Part shown: piece by piece, positions 23,261 through 31,612 of the stretch
Position numbering within the stretch: the stretch's first letter is position 1
Layout: every line of letters begins with the position of its first letter
From: an uncultured Elusimicrobia bacterium
GTDB lineage: Bacteria > Elusimicrobiota > Elusimicrobia > Elusimicrobiales > UBA9959
Assembly (NCBI GenBank): GCA_903873295.1
Contig: CAIQNV010000133.1
Span: 1 to 33,157 of the forward strand
Length of the DNA: 33,157 bases
Reading direction: 5' to 3'
Notes under the pieces: generated by a model
Told to the model about the DNA's origin: nothing
Database searches by the model: none
The model's input: only the letters and a program-made list of their open reading frames with translations
Made by a program: the position numbers and the translations under genes

Positions 23261-24675
23261 TGAAAAAGCGAGTAGCTCTTATCTGGCCGCGCGGGCTTGA
23301 GCCCGCCTATGCCCTGCCGCTGCCTTATGCCTCTATAGTTTCAAACACTCCGCCGGAGCTTTGCGAGTTCAGGCTTTTCGACCTGGCCCTGGACCAAAGC
23401 GGCCCGGAGGAACTCGGCCGGAAAATAGCGGAATTCAAGCCGGATATTATAGGCGTCACTTCCTACGGCATGAATTTCCGCCAGGCCCTCGGGGCAGCGC
23501 GCGCCGCGAAGGCTGCCGCCCCTGAGGCGGCAGTAGTCGCCGGCGGCCCTCATCCCAGCGCCTGGGCCCGCGGAGTTCTTAAACACCCGGAGATAGATTT
23601 TGTGCTTAAAGGCGAGGCGGACTTCGCCTTCGGCGATCTCGTAAAAGAATTAAGCGCGCTTTCCCCGGACTGGACAAGCGTGCCCGGCCTCGCCCGCAGG
23701 GAAGGCGGGAAGGTGGTCGAAGCCCCGGCCGCCGTAGTGGAAAACCTGGATTCGCTGGCCCTGCCCGATTACCGCTTTATACGCCTGGAGGAATACCTGC
23801 GCCGCGGCTACCGGCTTTTCTCCGACAGCCGCCCGAGCGCGCCCATCCAGACCACGCGCGGCTGCCCGGGAACCTGCGCTTTCTGCGGAGTGGCCGCGAT
23901 GAACGGCAGGCGCGTCAGGCGGTTCAGCACGGCCTACTCCATGCGCTGGATAGAGGCGCTGCACGCGGAGTTCGGCATACAGTGGTTCAATATCATAGAC
24001 GATAATTTTACCAATGAGCCGGAGCACGCCCGCGCTTTCTGCGAGGCGGCCCTGCGCCTCGACATCCCGGGGCTGCGCTTCGGCACCCCCAACGGCATAC
24101 GCATGCAGCGCGGCGACGCGGATCTGTGGCGGCTGATGAAAAAAGCCGGGTGGGAGCATCTGGTGGTGGCGCCTGAAAGCGGTTCGGCAAAAGTGCTGGA
24201 GCTGATGGACAAAGGCCTCGCGCCGGCCGAAATGGCCCCTATAATCAGGGATATCAGAGCGGCCGGCCTCAGGCTGAGGGGTTTCTTTATTGTCGGCTAC
24301 CCGGGTGAAACCCGGGCCGACCTGGCCGAGACGCTGGCCCTTATAAAGCGCGGAGGCTTCGATTATACCGAGCTGCTTTTTTTTCAGCCCATCCCCGGGA
24401 CGGCCGCTTTTGAAAAGCTCGTGGCGGAGGGGGAGATAGGCGAGGACTTCCTGCCGTCCAGCTTTTCCTTCGGCGAGCGGGCCTATGTTTCCAAAGAGCT
24501 GGCGGACGTGAATTTCCCGCTGCTGTTCTTTAAGGTTAAGCTGGGCGAGGCGTTCAGGAACCCGCGCAATCTGCTGCGTCTTATCGGCCGCACCGACCCC
24601 TGGGCTACGGCCCGCAAGCTGGCCGGCTTGTTCGTTAACATGCTCCGCCACAAGAAGGCGCGCGGGTCTATATGA
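23260..24675 (+). CDS. Cobalamin-binding-type radical SAM protein
   Basis: This 471-aa protein starts MKKRVALIWPRG. The N-terminal cobalamin-like domain has FRLFDLAL, PDIIGVTSYG, VVAGGPHPSAW and LKGEADFAF. The core has C202, C206 and C209 (CPGTCAFC), NIIDDNFT, GTPNGIRMQ, APESGS and FFIVGYPGET. The start is ATG at 23260, fused to the previous stop; an in-frame TTG at 23245 is less likely. DDNFTNEP and the late ELLFFQPIPGT loop place it in the same broad group as hopanoid, tetrapyrrole and peptidyl B12-radical SAM enzymes, without identifying the substrate. The stop overlaps the start of the DUF4421-like gene. Confidence 0.87.
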   Translation: MKKRVALIWPRGLEPAYALPLPYASIVSNTPPELCEFRLFDLALDQSGPEELGRKIAEFKPDIIGVTSYGMNFRQALGAARAAKAAAPEAAVVAGGPHPSAWARGVLKHPEIDFVLKGEADFAFGDLVKELSALSPDWTSVPGLARREGGKVVEAPAAVVENLDSLALPDYRFIRLEEYLRRGYRLFSDSRPSAPIQTTRGCPGTCAFCGVAAMNGRRVRRFSTAYSMRWIEALHAEFGIQWFNIIDDNFTNEPEHARAFCEAALRLDIPGLRFGTPNGIRMQRGDADLWRLMKKAGWEHLVVAPESGSAKVLELMDKGLAPAEMAPIIRDIRAAGLRLRGFFIVGYPGETRADLAETLALIKRGGFDYTELLFFQPIPGTAAFEKLVAEGEIGEDFLPSSFSFGERAYVSKELADVNFPLLFFKVKLGEAFRNPRNLLRLIGRTDPWATARKLAGLFVNMLRHKKARGSI

Positions 24676-25583
24676 AGACACCCGCTTTAGTCTTCTTGTC
24701 CGCCCTGATCTTCAGCGCTGGTTCCGTTTGCCGGGCGGCCGACAGCTCCGGCGCCGGCGTCAGGGTCTCGGTCCAGGGCGAGGGCACCCAACTGGCGTTT
24801 TCCTTCCTGGATAATAACAGCCCGAAGACCCTCGATTTTATCCCGAATAATCCCGTTATGATCAGGGTAGGCGTACAATATAAAGATCTCGGCGCATCGT
24901 ACGGTTCCGGCGCCGGGAGCCAGGATAAGCGTTACCAAGTTTCCTCGACCTGCAGGGACCTTCAGTTGTTTTATTACACCGCCCGCTTCGGCGGGGACCT
25001 ATATTACCAGGCTTACAAAGGATATTATGTGGACGCCGCGCCCGGCCTGCCTGAGGGCCTTTATCCGGGCCTGAAAACCCGGACCTATACCGGCAATCTG
25101 TATTACAAGATCGGGGGCAGCGCGGACCTGTCCGCGTTCAACGCCGCCCTGACGCCGGAAAAGCGTTCCAAATATCTTCTGTTCGCCATCGCCAGCCTTT
25201 CCGACCGCTCAATTTCCTCCGATAAACCCCTTGTCCCGCCCGCCTATCGCCGGACGTTCCCTGATCTTATCCCGCTGAAGCGCTTTCACGCCGTCAACCC
25301 GAGCCTGTCGGCGGGTCTCCTGGCGCCTGTTTCCTGGGGCCGCGTCTATTTAAATTCCTCCCTGAGCGCAGGTCTGGGTCTTCCGCTGCTCCAGACAAAT
25401 ATCGGCCTTAAGCCGTCCTATTCGGTCAAAGTGAACCTGAAGATTAAAACCGGTTATGAGGGCAGGCGGTTCAGCTATGGCCTGGTCGCGACCGGCGACG
25501 GGGACGCCATAGTAATGGCTAATGACCAAACCGTATTGTTTACCTCCATGGGGGCGAACGTGTTCATGGCGGTCAAGTTTTAA
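24672..25583 (+). CDS. Outer-membrane beta-barrel-like protein, DUF4421-like
   Basis: This 303-aa protein has a signal peptide (MKTPALVFLSALIFSAGSVCRAADS, cleavage probably after ARA-like CRAA near residue 23). The mature part is rich in alternating aromatic strands: MIRVGVQYKDLGASYG, LQLFYYTARFGGDLYYQAYKGYYVD, YTGNLYYKIGG. It ends with a C-terminal Phe, which is typical of outer-membrane barrels. The GDLYYQ-YKGYY stretch recalls DUF4421. It overlaps the preceding radical SAM gene by ATGA, so it belongs to the operon. It might house or export the product or anchor an envelope lipid. The family has no established activity known to me. Confidence 0.7.
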   Translation: MKTPALVFLSALIFSAGSVCRAADSSGAGVRVSVQGEGTQLAFSFLDNNSPKTLDFIPNNPVMIRVGVQYKDLGASYGSGAGSQDKRYQVSSTCRDLQLFYYTARFGGDLYYQAYKGYYVDAAPGLPEGLYPGLKTRTYTGNLYYKIGGSADLSAFNAALTPEKRSKYLLFAIASLSDRSISSDKPLVPPAYRRTFPDLIPLKRFHAVNPSLSAGLLAPVSWGRVYLNSSLSAGLGLPLLQTNIGLKPSYSVKVNLKIKTGYEGRRFSYGLVATGDGDAIVMANDQTVLFTSMGANVFMAVKF

Positions 25584-25623
25584 CCCGGGGAATCGGGACT
25601 AAACCGCCGTACTCCGAAGATCT

Positions 25624-26148
25624 ATGCAGAAATACTATAAAGTGGAAATGGACCGGACGCTGAAGCTTACTACGCGCGCGGTCTGGCTGGTGCTGGCGCT
25701 CCCTCCGGCGGCGATGTCCGTGCACTGGTACCTGAGCCGCAACCGTCCCGGCGAGGCGCCCCGGCCCTTTGCGATAGCCGGCGTCGCGCTTTTAGTCGCC
25801 GCTATAGCGTATTTCACGCGCTGCCTGGCGCCGCGCGGCTTCGCTTTGAACGACATCGAGCTTGTTGTCGACCGCGCTCTGCGCCCCGTGAAAATCCCTT
25901 TAAGCCCGGTTACGGAGGTGCGCAGGCTGGAAGACGGGGAAATAAAGGGAACGCTGCGCACAATGGGCGCCAGCGGATTTTACGGGCACTACGGCTGGTT
26001 CTGGAATTCGAAGCTGGGGAAATTCCGGCTGTACTCCGGCAGATTTAAGGATCTGGTGCTGTTGCGTGCGGATCGAACTGTTTTCGTGCTGGGCCCGGAA
26101 GACCCGGAAGGTTTCATCGCCGACCTGCGCGCGCTGACGCGCCGCTGA
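25624..26148 (+). CDS. Two-helix membrane protein with bacterial PH-like domain
   Basis: This 174-aa protein has two membrane helices, about residues 18-36 and 48-67, then a cytoplasmic beta domain. GFYGHYGWFWNSKLGKFRLY is the signature wording of the bPH_6 (PF10882) group, and DLVLLRADRTVFVLGPEDPEGFIADL completes the fold. It follows the DUF4421-like gene by 40 bp and is the last gene of the plus-strand run, ending 76 bp before a convergent gene. Its function is unknown. Such domains often sit in membrane regulators or transporters. Confidence 0.75.
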   Translation: MQKYYKVEMDRTLKLTTRAVWLVLALPPAAMSVHWYLSRNRPGEAPRPFAIAGVALLVAAIAYFTRCLAPRGFALNDIELVVDRALRPVKIPLSPVTEVRRLEDGEIKGTLRTMGASGFYGHYGWFWNSKLGKFRLYSGRFKDLVLLRADRTVFVLGPEDPEGFIADLRALTRR

Positions 26149-26224
26149 CCGCGCGGCGCCTCTTTGCGGCCGAACCGCCGCCAGAAAAGAGAATTCCCGG
26201 CGAATATGGTCCCCTGCGCGAGAG

Positions 26225-27511
26225 CTACTGCAGGTGATTGCTCCCTGAAAACAAGGCCTCAAAATTATATGCGTCCGAATTAAGGGCAGAATCGGAGCCG
26301 TAAGAATCGAAGGAGCCGAATTCTATTCCTCCATCGTCGGTCTCCAGCTCCGCGATAAGCTTCGCGCCCTCATACAGCTTCACGTTGATGCGGCCCGTCA
26401 GCGCTTCATAATCGTTATACATTTTCCCCTGCGGCGTCATGAACTGAAGCAGAAGAAACTTCTCCCGGGGAGCGTGCGCCGAGATCTCTATCCGCTCCTG
26501 CCATTTATTGCTCGCCGAAACTTCCCACTTGCCGAAATTAACGTCGATCTTTACGGGATCCCCGCTGGTCGGCCGGAAAAGATATTCGCGCCCCTTATGG
26601 CGGAGGCCTATCGTGACTGTTTTCATGAAACCGATGCCGGGGAAGACGCGCGGCTGTCCTCCGCCCGCCGCCAGTATCGTGCCGGGCGAATTTCTAAAAT
26701 TATTGGACACCAGCCAGGCCCACCATTTAGGGAAGCTCCTGCCCCAGTTGCGGTCCTGGTAGGCGGGCGCGCCGTTCAAGGTAATGATCCTGCCCCGGTA
26801 GTTTATCGTTCCGCTCATCCGGGCCCCGGCCTGGGCGGGATACCAGAAAATATTGGAGACCCAGTCCTGGGACATCGCCCAGCCCATAAGGTTGGCTCCC
26901 CAGTCCTTTTTCAGGGTCAGGTCCCAGGAGATCCCGCCGCCGTCCGGCGCCGGGAGGCGGCCTTTAAGTTTCCTGTCGGTCGCGACATTGTCGCCTATCC
27001 TGACATAGGTGGAATTCGAGCTCGCGGAGAAGTCCGCTACCTTGAACGTCCGGTCGAAAGTCGAATGGTCGCCGAAGCTGCCGGCGCTGACATAGGCCCG
27101 CGACACGGCGTTGGTCTGGGTTGTGTCCCACGGGTTTACCACGCCGTAGCAAAAATAGAAGGAGTCATTGGTCCCCGGCAGCACGACTTTGTAGTACCAC
27201 CACTCGTACCAATCGCCCCGGTCGTCCGGGTTCCAGACCAGCGCGTTGTATCTGTCCTCCGGGCCGCGGAAACCCCCCGCTCCCTGAGCCGGCTGTATCG
27301 GCGGTGTCAGCTCCGCGCCGGGGTAAAAATACGGTTCGCCCGCCGGAGGAGGGGTCATTCCTCCGCCGGCCGCGGGAAGAGCGGCGGCGGATATGGAATT
27401 CAGGCGGAGGGGATCAAGGACGAACGGCTGTTCCGCCGCGCAAAAGGCGGCGGAAGAGAAAAATAAAATAGCGGCGATAGATCTTATCATCGGGTTATTA
27501 TACAAATTCAC
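26225..27511 (-). CDS. Exported tocopherol-cyclase-like protein
   Basis: This 428-aa protein has an N-terminal signal (hydrophobic AAILFFSSAAFCAA) and a long beta-rich region resembling the tocopherol cyclase/AttH lipocalin-like fold: DWYEWWYYKVVLPGTNDSFY, WDLTLKKDWG, GRIITLNGAPAYQDRNWG, and a late FGKWEVSASNKWQE. In plants and cyanobacteria that family closes the chromanol ring; bacterial exported relatives have no assigned reaction I can name. GTG at 27511 overlaps the kinase stop (GTGA). An in-frame ATG at 27490 would shorten it by seven residues without harming the signal peptide. Neither has a clear ribosome-binding site. Confidence 0.72.
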   Translation of the reverse strand: MNLYNNPMIRSIAAILFFSSAAFCAAEQPFVLDPLRLNSISAAALPAAGGGMTPPPAGEPYFYPGAELTPPIQPAQGAGGFRGPEDRYNALVWNPDDRGDWYEWWYYKVVLPGTNDSFYFCYGVVNPWDTTQTNAVSRAYVSAGSFGDHSTFDRTFKVADFSASSNSTYVRIGDNVATDRKLKGRLPAPDGGGISWDLTLKKDWGANLMGWAMSQDWVSNIFWYPAQAGARMSGTINYRGRIITLNGAPAYQDRNWGRSFPKWWAWLVSNNFRNSPGTILAAGGGQPRVFPGIGFMKTVTIGLRHKGREYLFRPTSGDPVKIDVNFGKWEVSASNKWQERIEISAHAPREKFLLLQFMTPQGKMYNDYEALTGRINVKLYEGAKLIAELETDDGGIEFGSFDSYGSDSALNSDAYNFEALFSGSNHLQ

Positions 27512-29469
27512 CGCGGCTGCCCAGGTACGGGCAGCGTAAAATGGAAGGCCGATCCTTTTCCCGCTTCCGACTCCGCCCAGATCTGCCCGCCATGGGCCTG
27601 TATTATTTCTTTGGAGATCGCCAGCCCGAGCCCGGTGCCGCCTATTTTTCGCTCGCTCTCGCTCCCCAACTGCTCGAAAGGCTGGAAAAGTTTAGGCAGG
27701 TCTTCGGCCTGAATGCCGTGGCCCGTATCCCGGACCGCGACATGCAGCGTGTCGCGTTCAGGGAAGACGTGAACGGTTATAATTCCTTTTTCAGTATGCG
27801 CTATCGCGTTGCTCAGAAGGTTAGTAAGCACCTGCACTATCTTATCCTGGTCGAACCCGGCTTTTGGCAGGCCGGCCGGCATGTTTACCGTTAACTCCAG
27901 CCCTTTCTTTTTCGCCATCAGGCCCATTAGCCGGGTCGTGGTGCGGACCAGGCCGCCGATATCGTTTTCGCGGATATTGAAGGGCATTCTGCCTGTCGCC
28001 ATTTTCTGGAAATCCAGGACGTCGTTGATCAGGCGGCCAAGCCGGTCGGTATTGTCGCGCACGAGCCCGAGCAGGTTCTTATGCTCGGCGCTTAAGTCGG
28101 CCTCTTCCTCCAGGATCAAACTGACGCCCAGCGTAATGGCTGTCAGCGGGCTTCTCAGCTCGTGGGAAACCATGGAGGCGAATTTAAATTTCGCTTCCGC
28201 GGCCTCTTTTATCGTCAGCTCCGCCTGCTTGTGCGCGGTGATATCCTCTATCATGCACAGGTGGCGCGGATGCGCCTTGTCCTCGGCCTGCGCCTTAACG
28301 ACCGTCATCCGGAGCCAGACGGCGGCCCCGTCGGGATGGAGGTAGCGCTTCTCCATCTGAAATCCGTTTATCTTCCCGGCAGTCAGCAGCTCCATGTTGT
28401 CGGGCCCCGTCCGGGAATCGTCCGGGTGCGCGAGGCTCATCCAGCTGGTCTGTACGATCTCATGTATCGGTCTGCCTACTATTTTGGCGAACATGGGGTT
28501 AACTTCATGGATATTCCCCGTCAGGGAATCGATCAGGGCGATACCCAGGGGCGCTTCCATGAACAATTTCCTGAAACATTCCTCGCTGTCCCGCAGCGCC
28601 TCCTCCGTAAGCTTCTGGCCGGTGATGTCATGAAAGGACCACACGCGGCCCACGACGGCCGACCCGACTACCTGGGGCTGGGAATACCGGAGGAAAGTGC
28701 GGCCGTCCGCGAACTCCAATTGATCCGTGCCTGACCTGTCCGGGTGGGCATACAGCTCTTTGACTTTGGCGAGGAACTCCTCCGGGCGCGCCAGCTGCGG
28801 GAGAACCGCGTTCAGCAAGGCCTCATCAAGCTGCCGGGCGGAGCGAAGCTTCTTGGGAATGCGCCACATCGTGATGAATTTATTGTTCCAGAGCTTTACG
28901 CGCCCGTCCAGGTCCACCACAAGAATGCCGCTGACGGTCGACTCAAGAGCGGCGTTAAGCAGGGACAGGGAGGACGCCATGGCCTCGTCCGCCCGCTTGC
29001 GCCCGGTAATGTCGCTCAGCACCGCGCGGCACACGGGCGCGCAGCCGGCCTCTCGCGCGATGGTTGTGTCCATCCGCGCCCAGAATTGCGTTCCGTCTTT
29101 TCTCGCCAGCCTTAATTCGCACATCTGCGGTCTGCCGGTTTTAAAGAGGTTTTTTTGGTGCAGATGATAGATGCTCCGGTCTTCTTTGATGATGAACCGG
29201 GAGAGCGGCTGTTTTACCGGCGCGCTCCGGGCCAGGCCCAGCCGGGCCGAGAAGGTAAGATTGGCTTCCAGGAGCAGTCCCTTTTTGCTCACGGTGCAAT
29301 AGGCCAGCGGGGCCCTGTCATAAAGCGCGAAATAGCGCGTCCGCGCGGCGGCCAGCTCCTCCCGCTCACCGAGCAGTTCATCGTTCTGTATTTCAAGTCT
29401 TGTCTGGCGGGCCAGCGCCTTGCGGAGCAGCCTGCGCGCGCCTTCGGATCCGCTGATATATTTTTTCAT
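27508..29469 (-). CDS. Sensor histidine kinase with three PAS domains
   Basis: This 653-aa protein shows no transmembrane segment, so it senses in the cytoplasm. An N-terminal coiled coil leads into PAS 1 (about 45-160), PAS 2 (about 170-290) and PAS 3 (about 300-420), each ending in a D-I-T-x-x-K/R PAC signature. The DHp domain has FASMVSHELRSPL with phospho-acceptor H436. The ATPase domain has QVLTNLLSNAIAHT (N box), VRDTGHGI (G1), and GGTGLGLAI (G2). No receiver or response regulator is encoded nearby, so it is an orphan kinase in this window. ATG at 29469 is chosen over an in-frame TTG at 29529 because a G-rich tract (AGGGGGCGG) lies just before it. Confidence 0.92.
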   Translation of the reverse strand: MKKYISGSEGARRLLRKALARQTRLEIQNDELLGEREELAAARTRYFALYDRAPLAYCTVSKKGLLLEANLTFSARLGLARSAPVKQPLSRFIIKEDRSIYHLHQKNLFKTGRPQMCELRLARKDGTQFWARMDTTIAREAGCAPVCRAVLSDITGRKRADEAMASSLSLLNAALESTVSGILVVDLDGRVKLWNNKFITMWRIPKKLRSARQLDEALLNAVLPQLARPEEFLAKVKELYAHPDRSGTDQLEFADGRTFLRYSQPQVVGSAVVGRVWSFHDITGQKLTEEALRDSEECFRKLFMEAPLGIALIDSLTGNIHEVNPMFAKIVGRPIHEIVQTSWMSLAHPDDSRTGPDNMELLTAGKINGFQMEKRYLHPDGAAVWLRMTVVKAQAEDKAHPRHLCMIEDITAHKQAELTIKEAAEAKFKFASMVSHELRSPLTAITLGVSLILEEEADLSAEHKNLLGLVRDNTDRLGRLINDVLDFQKMATGRMPFNIRENDIGGLVRTTTRLMGLMAKKKGLELTVNMPAGLPKAGFDQDKIVQVLTNLLSNAIAHTEKGIITVHVFPERDTLHVAVRDTGHGIQAEDLPKLFQPFEQLGSESERKIGGTGLGLAISKEIIQAHGGQIWAESEAGKGSAFHFTLPVPGQPR

Positions 29470-29576
29470 TAGCCGCCCCCTGCCCCTGTTCCTGAAATGC
29501 CGGTCTGCACCGTTATCAGAAGACCTCAATATGATATAAAATTTTTGTCGGACGGGCCCGGAGGGGCGCCCGCGGC

Positions 29577-30629
29577 TTATTTACCGGCGTGGCGGCGCAG
29601 CAGGGGGCCGGCCGCTTTAAGCAGGGACAGCGGCGCGAATCTGAGAAGCAGGCTGGGCAGGGCGAAGCGCCCCTGCGCCGGGTCCAACCCGGGGTCCTTC
29701 CCCTCTTTGTAAACCCGGAAATAATAGCGTATCGGAATTTCTTTCCCGGCCCATTTCTTTTTGTGCTCATAGACCCCGGAGCCGGGGCGGGTGCGCATGA
29801 AGTCGTAGCGGCGCAGGCCTTCGCGGCAGGCCAGGCGTATGGTCTCGTCAAAAAGCTTTATCTTCGGAAAAAAAGTCTCGAATTCCGGCAGGCCGGCGTT
29901 AACGTCGGCGAAAAAAGTCCCGTCAAATTCAAGGGCGAAAAGCAGAGCGGCGGGCTTGCCGTCTACGGAGGCTATGAAAAGCCGCCCCAGTCCCGCCCTC
30001 ATTAAATGCCTGAAATGCTCGGCCGGCAGCGGCGGCGAGCCGAAAGACCGCATCTGTTGCAGGTAGATGTTATAAACCGGGGTGAATTCCGCCGGCTCGC
30101 GAGTCTCCCTGACGGTGACGAACTTGTCGGCTTTGCGCAGATTTTTTATGAGGTTAATATGGAACTTCCCGCGCAGAGTTTCATAAGGGAGGGCGGTATC
30201 CAGGACCAGTCGCAGATAAGGCGCTTTAGCAAGAAAACGGCCGTCCGGCGGCCCTTCCGGAAAGAGCGCGTCGGCGCCGCGCAGTTCCGCATAATCGGCC
30301 CCGGTTTCCGCGGCCAGCGAATCAAGACATGAAACCAGCGAGTCCCTGAGGGCGGCCGGCTCTTCCGGCCGAAGGGCAGTTCCGGGGCTGAGCCACAAGC
30401 CCGCTTCGTCCGAGAACGGCATGGAGATGAGCCGGGTCCCGAAAAGGGCTGAGCGCACCACTGCGCAGCAGAAACCGCCTATAGCCGAGGAATCCCTTCT
30501 AATTAAAAAGTACCGCAGTTCATAGTGGTAAATTTCCCGGCACAAGCCGCTCCAGGCGGAAATGCAGGAATACGCCGCTCCCGGCTCCTGCGGCGGATCA
30601 AGCGGGGAGCACGGCTCAAGCTTTATCAC
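29577..30629 (-). CDS. FemAB/GNAT-like acyl- or aminoacyl-transferase
   Basis: This 350-aa protein has a duplicated GNAT-like layout with an N-terminal GNAT-style half and a C-terminal half containing NLIKNLRKADKF, YLQQMRSFGSPPLPAEHFRHL, LFIASVDGKPAALLFALEFDG and YDFMRTRPGSGVYEHKKKWAG. This is the wording of the FemAB-related proteins found in exosortase/PEP-CTERM-type loci and of Acetyltransf_6. FemAB relatives attach amino acids to cell-wall precursors; these remote forms have unknown acceptors. ATG overlaps the upstream epimerase stop (ATGA). A hydrophobic tail (LLLRFAPLSLLKAAGPLLRR) may associate with membrane. Confidence 0.78.
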   Translation of the reverse strand: MIKLEPCSPLDPPQEPGAAYSCISAWSGLCREIYHYELRYFLIRRDSSAIGGFCCAVVRSALFGTRLISMPFSDEAGLWLSPGTALRPEEPAALRDSLVSCLDSLAAETGADYAELRGADALFPEGPPDGRFLAKAPYLRLVLDTALPYETLRGKFHINLIKNLRKADKFVTVRETREPAEFTPVYNIYLQQMRSFGSPPLPAEHFRHLMRAGLGRLFIASVDGKPAALLFALEFDGTFFADVNAGLPEFETFFPKIKLFDETIRLACREGLRRYDFMRTRPGSGVYEHKKKWAGKEIPIRYYFRVYKEGKDPGLDPAQGRFALPSLLLRFAPLSLLKAAGPLLRRHAGK

Positions 30630-31612
30630 GGCTTTACCTCCAGCGCCGCCGCCAGGCCTTTTTTCATCGGGACAGCCGGGCGCCAGCCCAGGGCTTTAAG
30701 ACCGGCGGCGTCGTGCGACCAGCTCGCGCAGGCTTCGCGCAGGCGGGCGCTGTCCGCGCCCATGAAGCCCGGCAGATAAAGGCCAGCCAGGCGCAGCAGG
30801 CAGTCCAGCGGAACTGAAACAGCTTCTAATAAGCTCGCCGGGAGGCCGAGCAATACCGGTTCTTTCCCGAGCAGCGAACCGATAAGGAAAAGGAGCTCCC
30901 GCACGCTCAGCGAACCTTCGCTTATGTTCAGGGCGGCCCCGCTTTCGGCCCTCTCCGCGGCGAGCAGCGCGGCGTCCAGCAGGTTTTCCAGAAAGCACAC
31001 CGAAATCCTGTTCTCTCCTTTCCCCGGCACTACGACCGCGCCGCGCCGCACCGAGCGGAACAGCGGGGCCCAGCCCGGGGCGCCGGCGCCGTAAATCATC
31101 GCAGGGCGCAGAATTATGTGCTCAAGCCCCGTGCCCCGCGCCGCTTCTTTAAGTGCGGTTTCTCCGGCCTGTTTGGACTTCCCGTAATAAGTCAGCGGGC
31201 GCGGTGCGGCTCCGTCGGTCAGGTCCTCTCCGGGGCCCAGCGCGGAGATCGAGCTGAAATAGATGAAGCGCTTTACGCCGGCCCGCGCCGCCGCCAGTGC
31301 CAGCCCGCCGGTGGCGCGGGCGTTCACCGCGCTGAAAGCCTCCTTCAGTTTCTTTCTTGAAACCAGGCCGCCCTCCGGCCTTACCAGCGCGGCCAGGTGC
31401 CAGACCCTGCTTACGCCGCGCACGGCGGCTTCAAGAGAGGCGCTGTCCAGCAGATCTCCCCGGATAATTTCAACGCCGGGCAGAGCCAGGCGCGAAACGT
31501 CGGAGCCGGGCCGCGCCAGGCAGCGCACCCGCAGGCCCGCGGCCGACAGGCGCTTCGTGAGGGCCAGACCTATGAAGCCGGTGGCTCCCGTGACCAGTAC
31601 TGTTTCAGCCAT
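30626..31612 (-). CDS. NAD-dependent epimerase/dehydratase
   Basis: This 328-aa extended SDR starts MAETVLVTGATGFIG (GxxGxxG at 9-15), with IIRGDLLD, WHLAALVRP, FIYFSSISALG and TYYGKSKQAGE, the last holding the catalytic Tyr-x3-Lys. HIILRPAMIYGAG follows. It is a homologue of the 16027 epimerase (shared HLAA-VRP and late ALGWRPAV), so the two may act on similar substrates. The start overlaps the upstream radical SAM gene by 8 bp and the stop overlaps the FemAB-like gene by 4 bp. Confidence 0.85.
   Translation of the reverse strand: MAETVLVTGATGFIGLALTKRLSAAGLRVRCLARPGSDVSRLALPGVEIIRGDLLDSASLEAAVRGVSRVWHLAALVRPEGGLVSRKKLKEAFSAVNARATGGLALAAARAGVKRFIYFSSISALGPGEDLTDGAAPRPLTYYGKSKQAGETALKEAARGTGLEHIILRPAMIYGAGAPGWAPLFRSVRRGAVVVPGKGENRISVCFLENLLDAALLAAERAESGAALNISEGSLSVRELLFLIGSLLGKEPVLLGLPASLLEAVSVPLDCLLRLAGLYLPGFMGADSARLREACASWSHDAAGLKALGWRPAVPMKKGLAAALEVKP

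Noticed and set aside
23650-24681. A 343-codon minus-strand open frame
   Set aside because: It is antisense to the radical SAM gene at 23260 and shows no motif.
16027-25583. Calling the operon a hopanoid or bacteriochlorophyll cluster
   Set aside because: B12-radical SAM and epimerase genes occur in those clusters, but no squalene cyclase, HpnH-type or chlorin gene is present.
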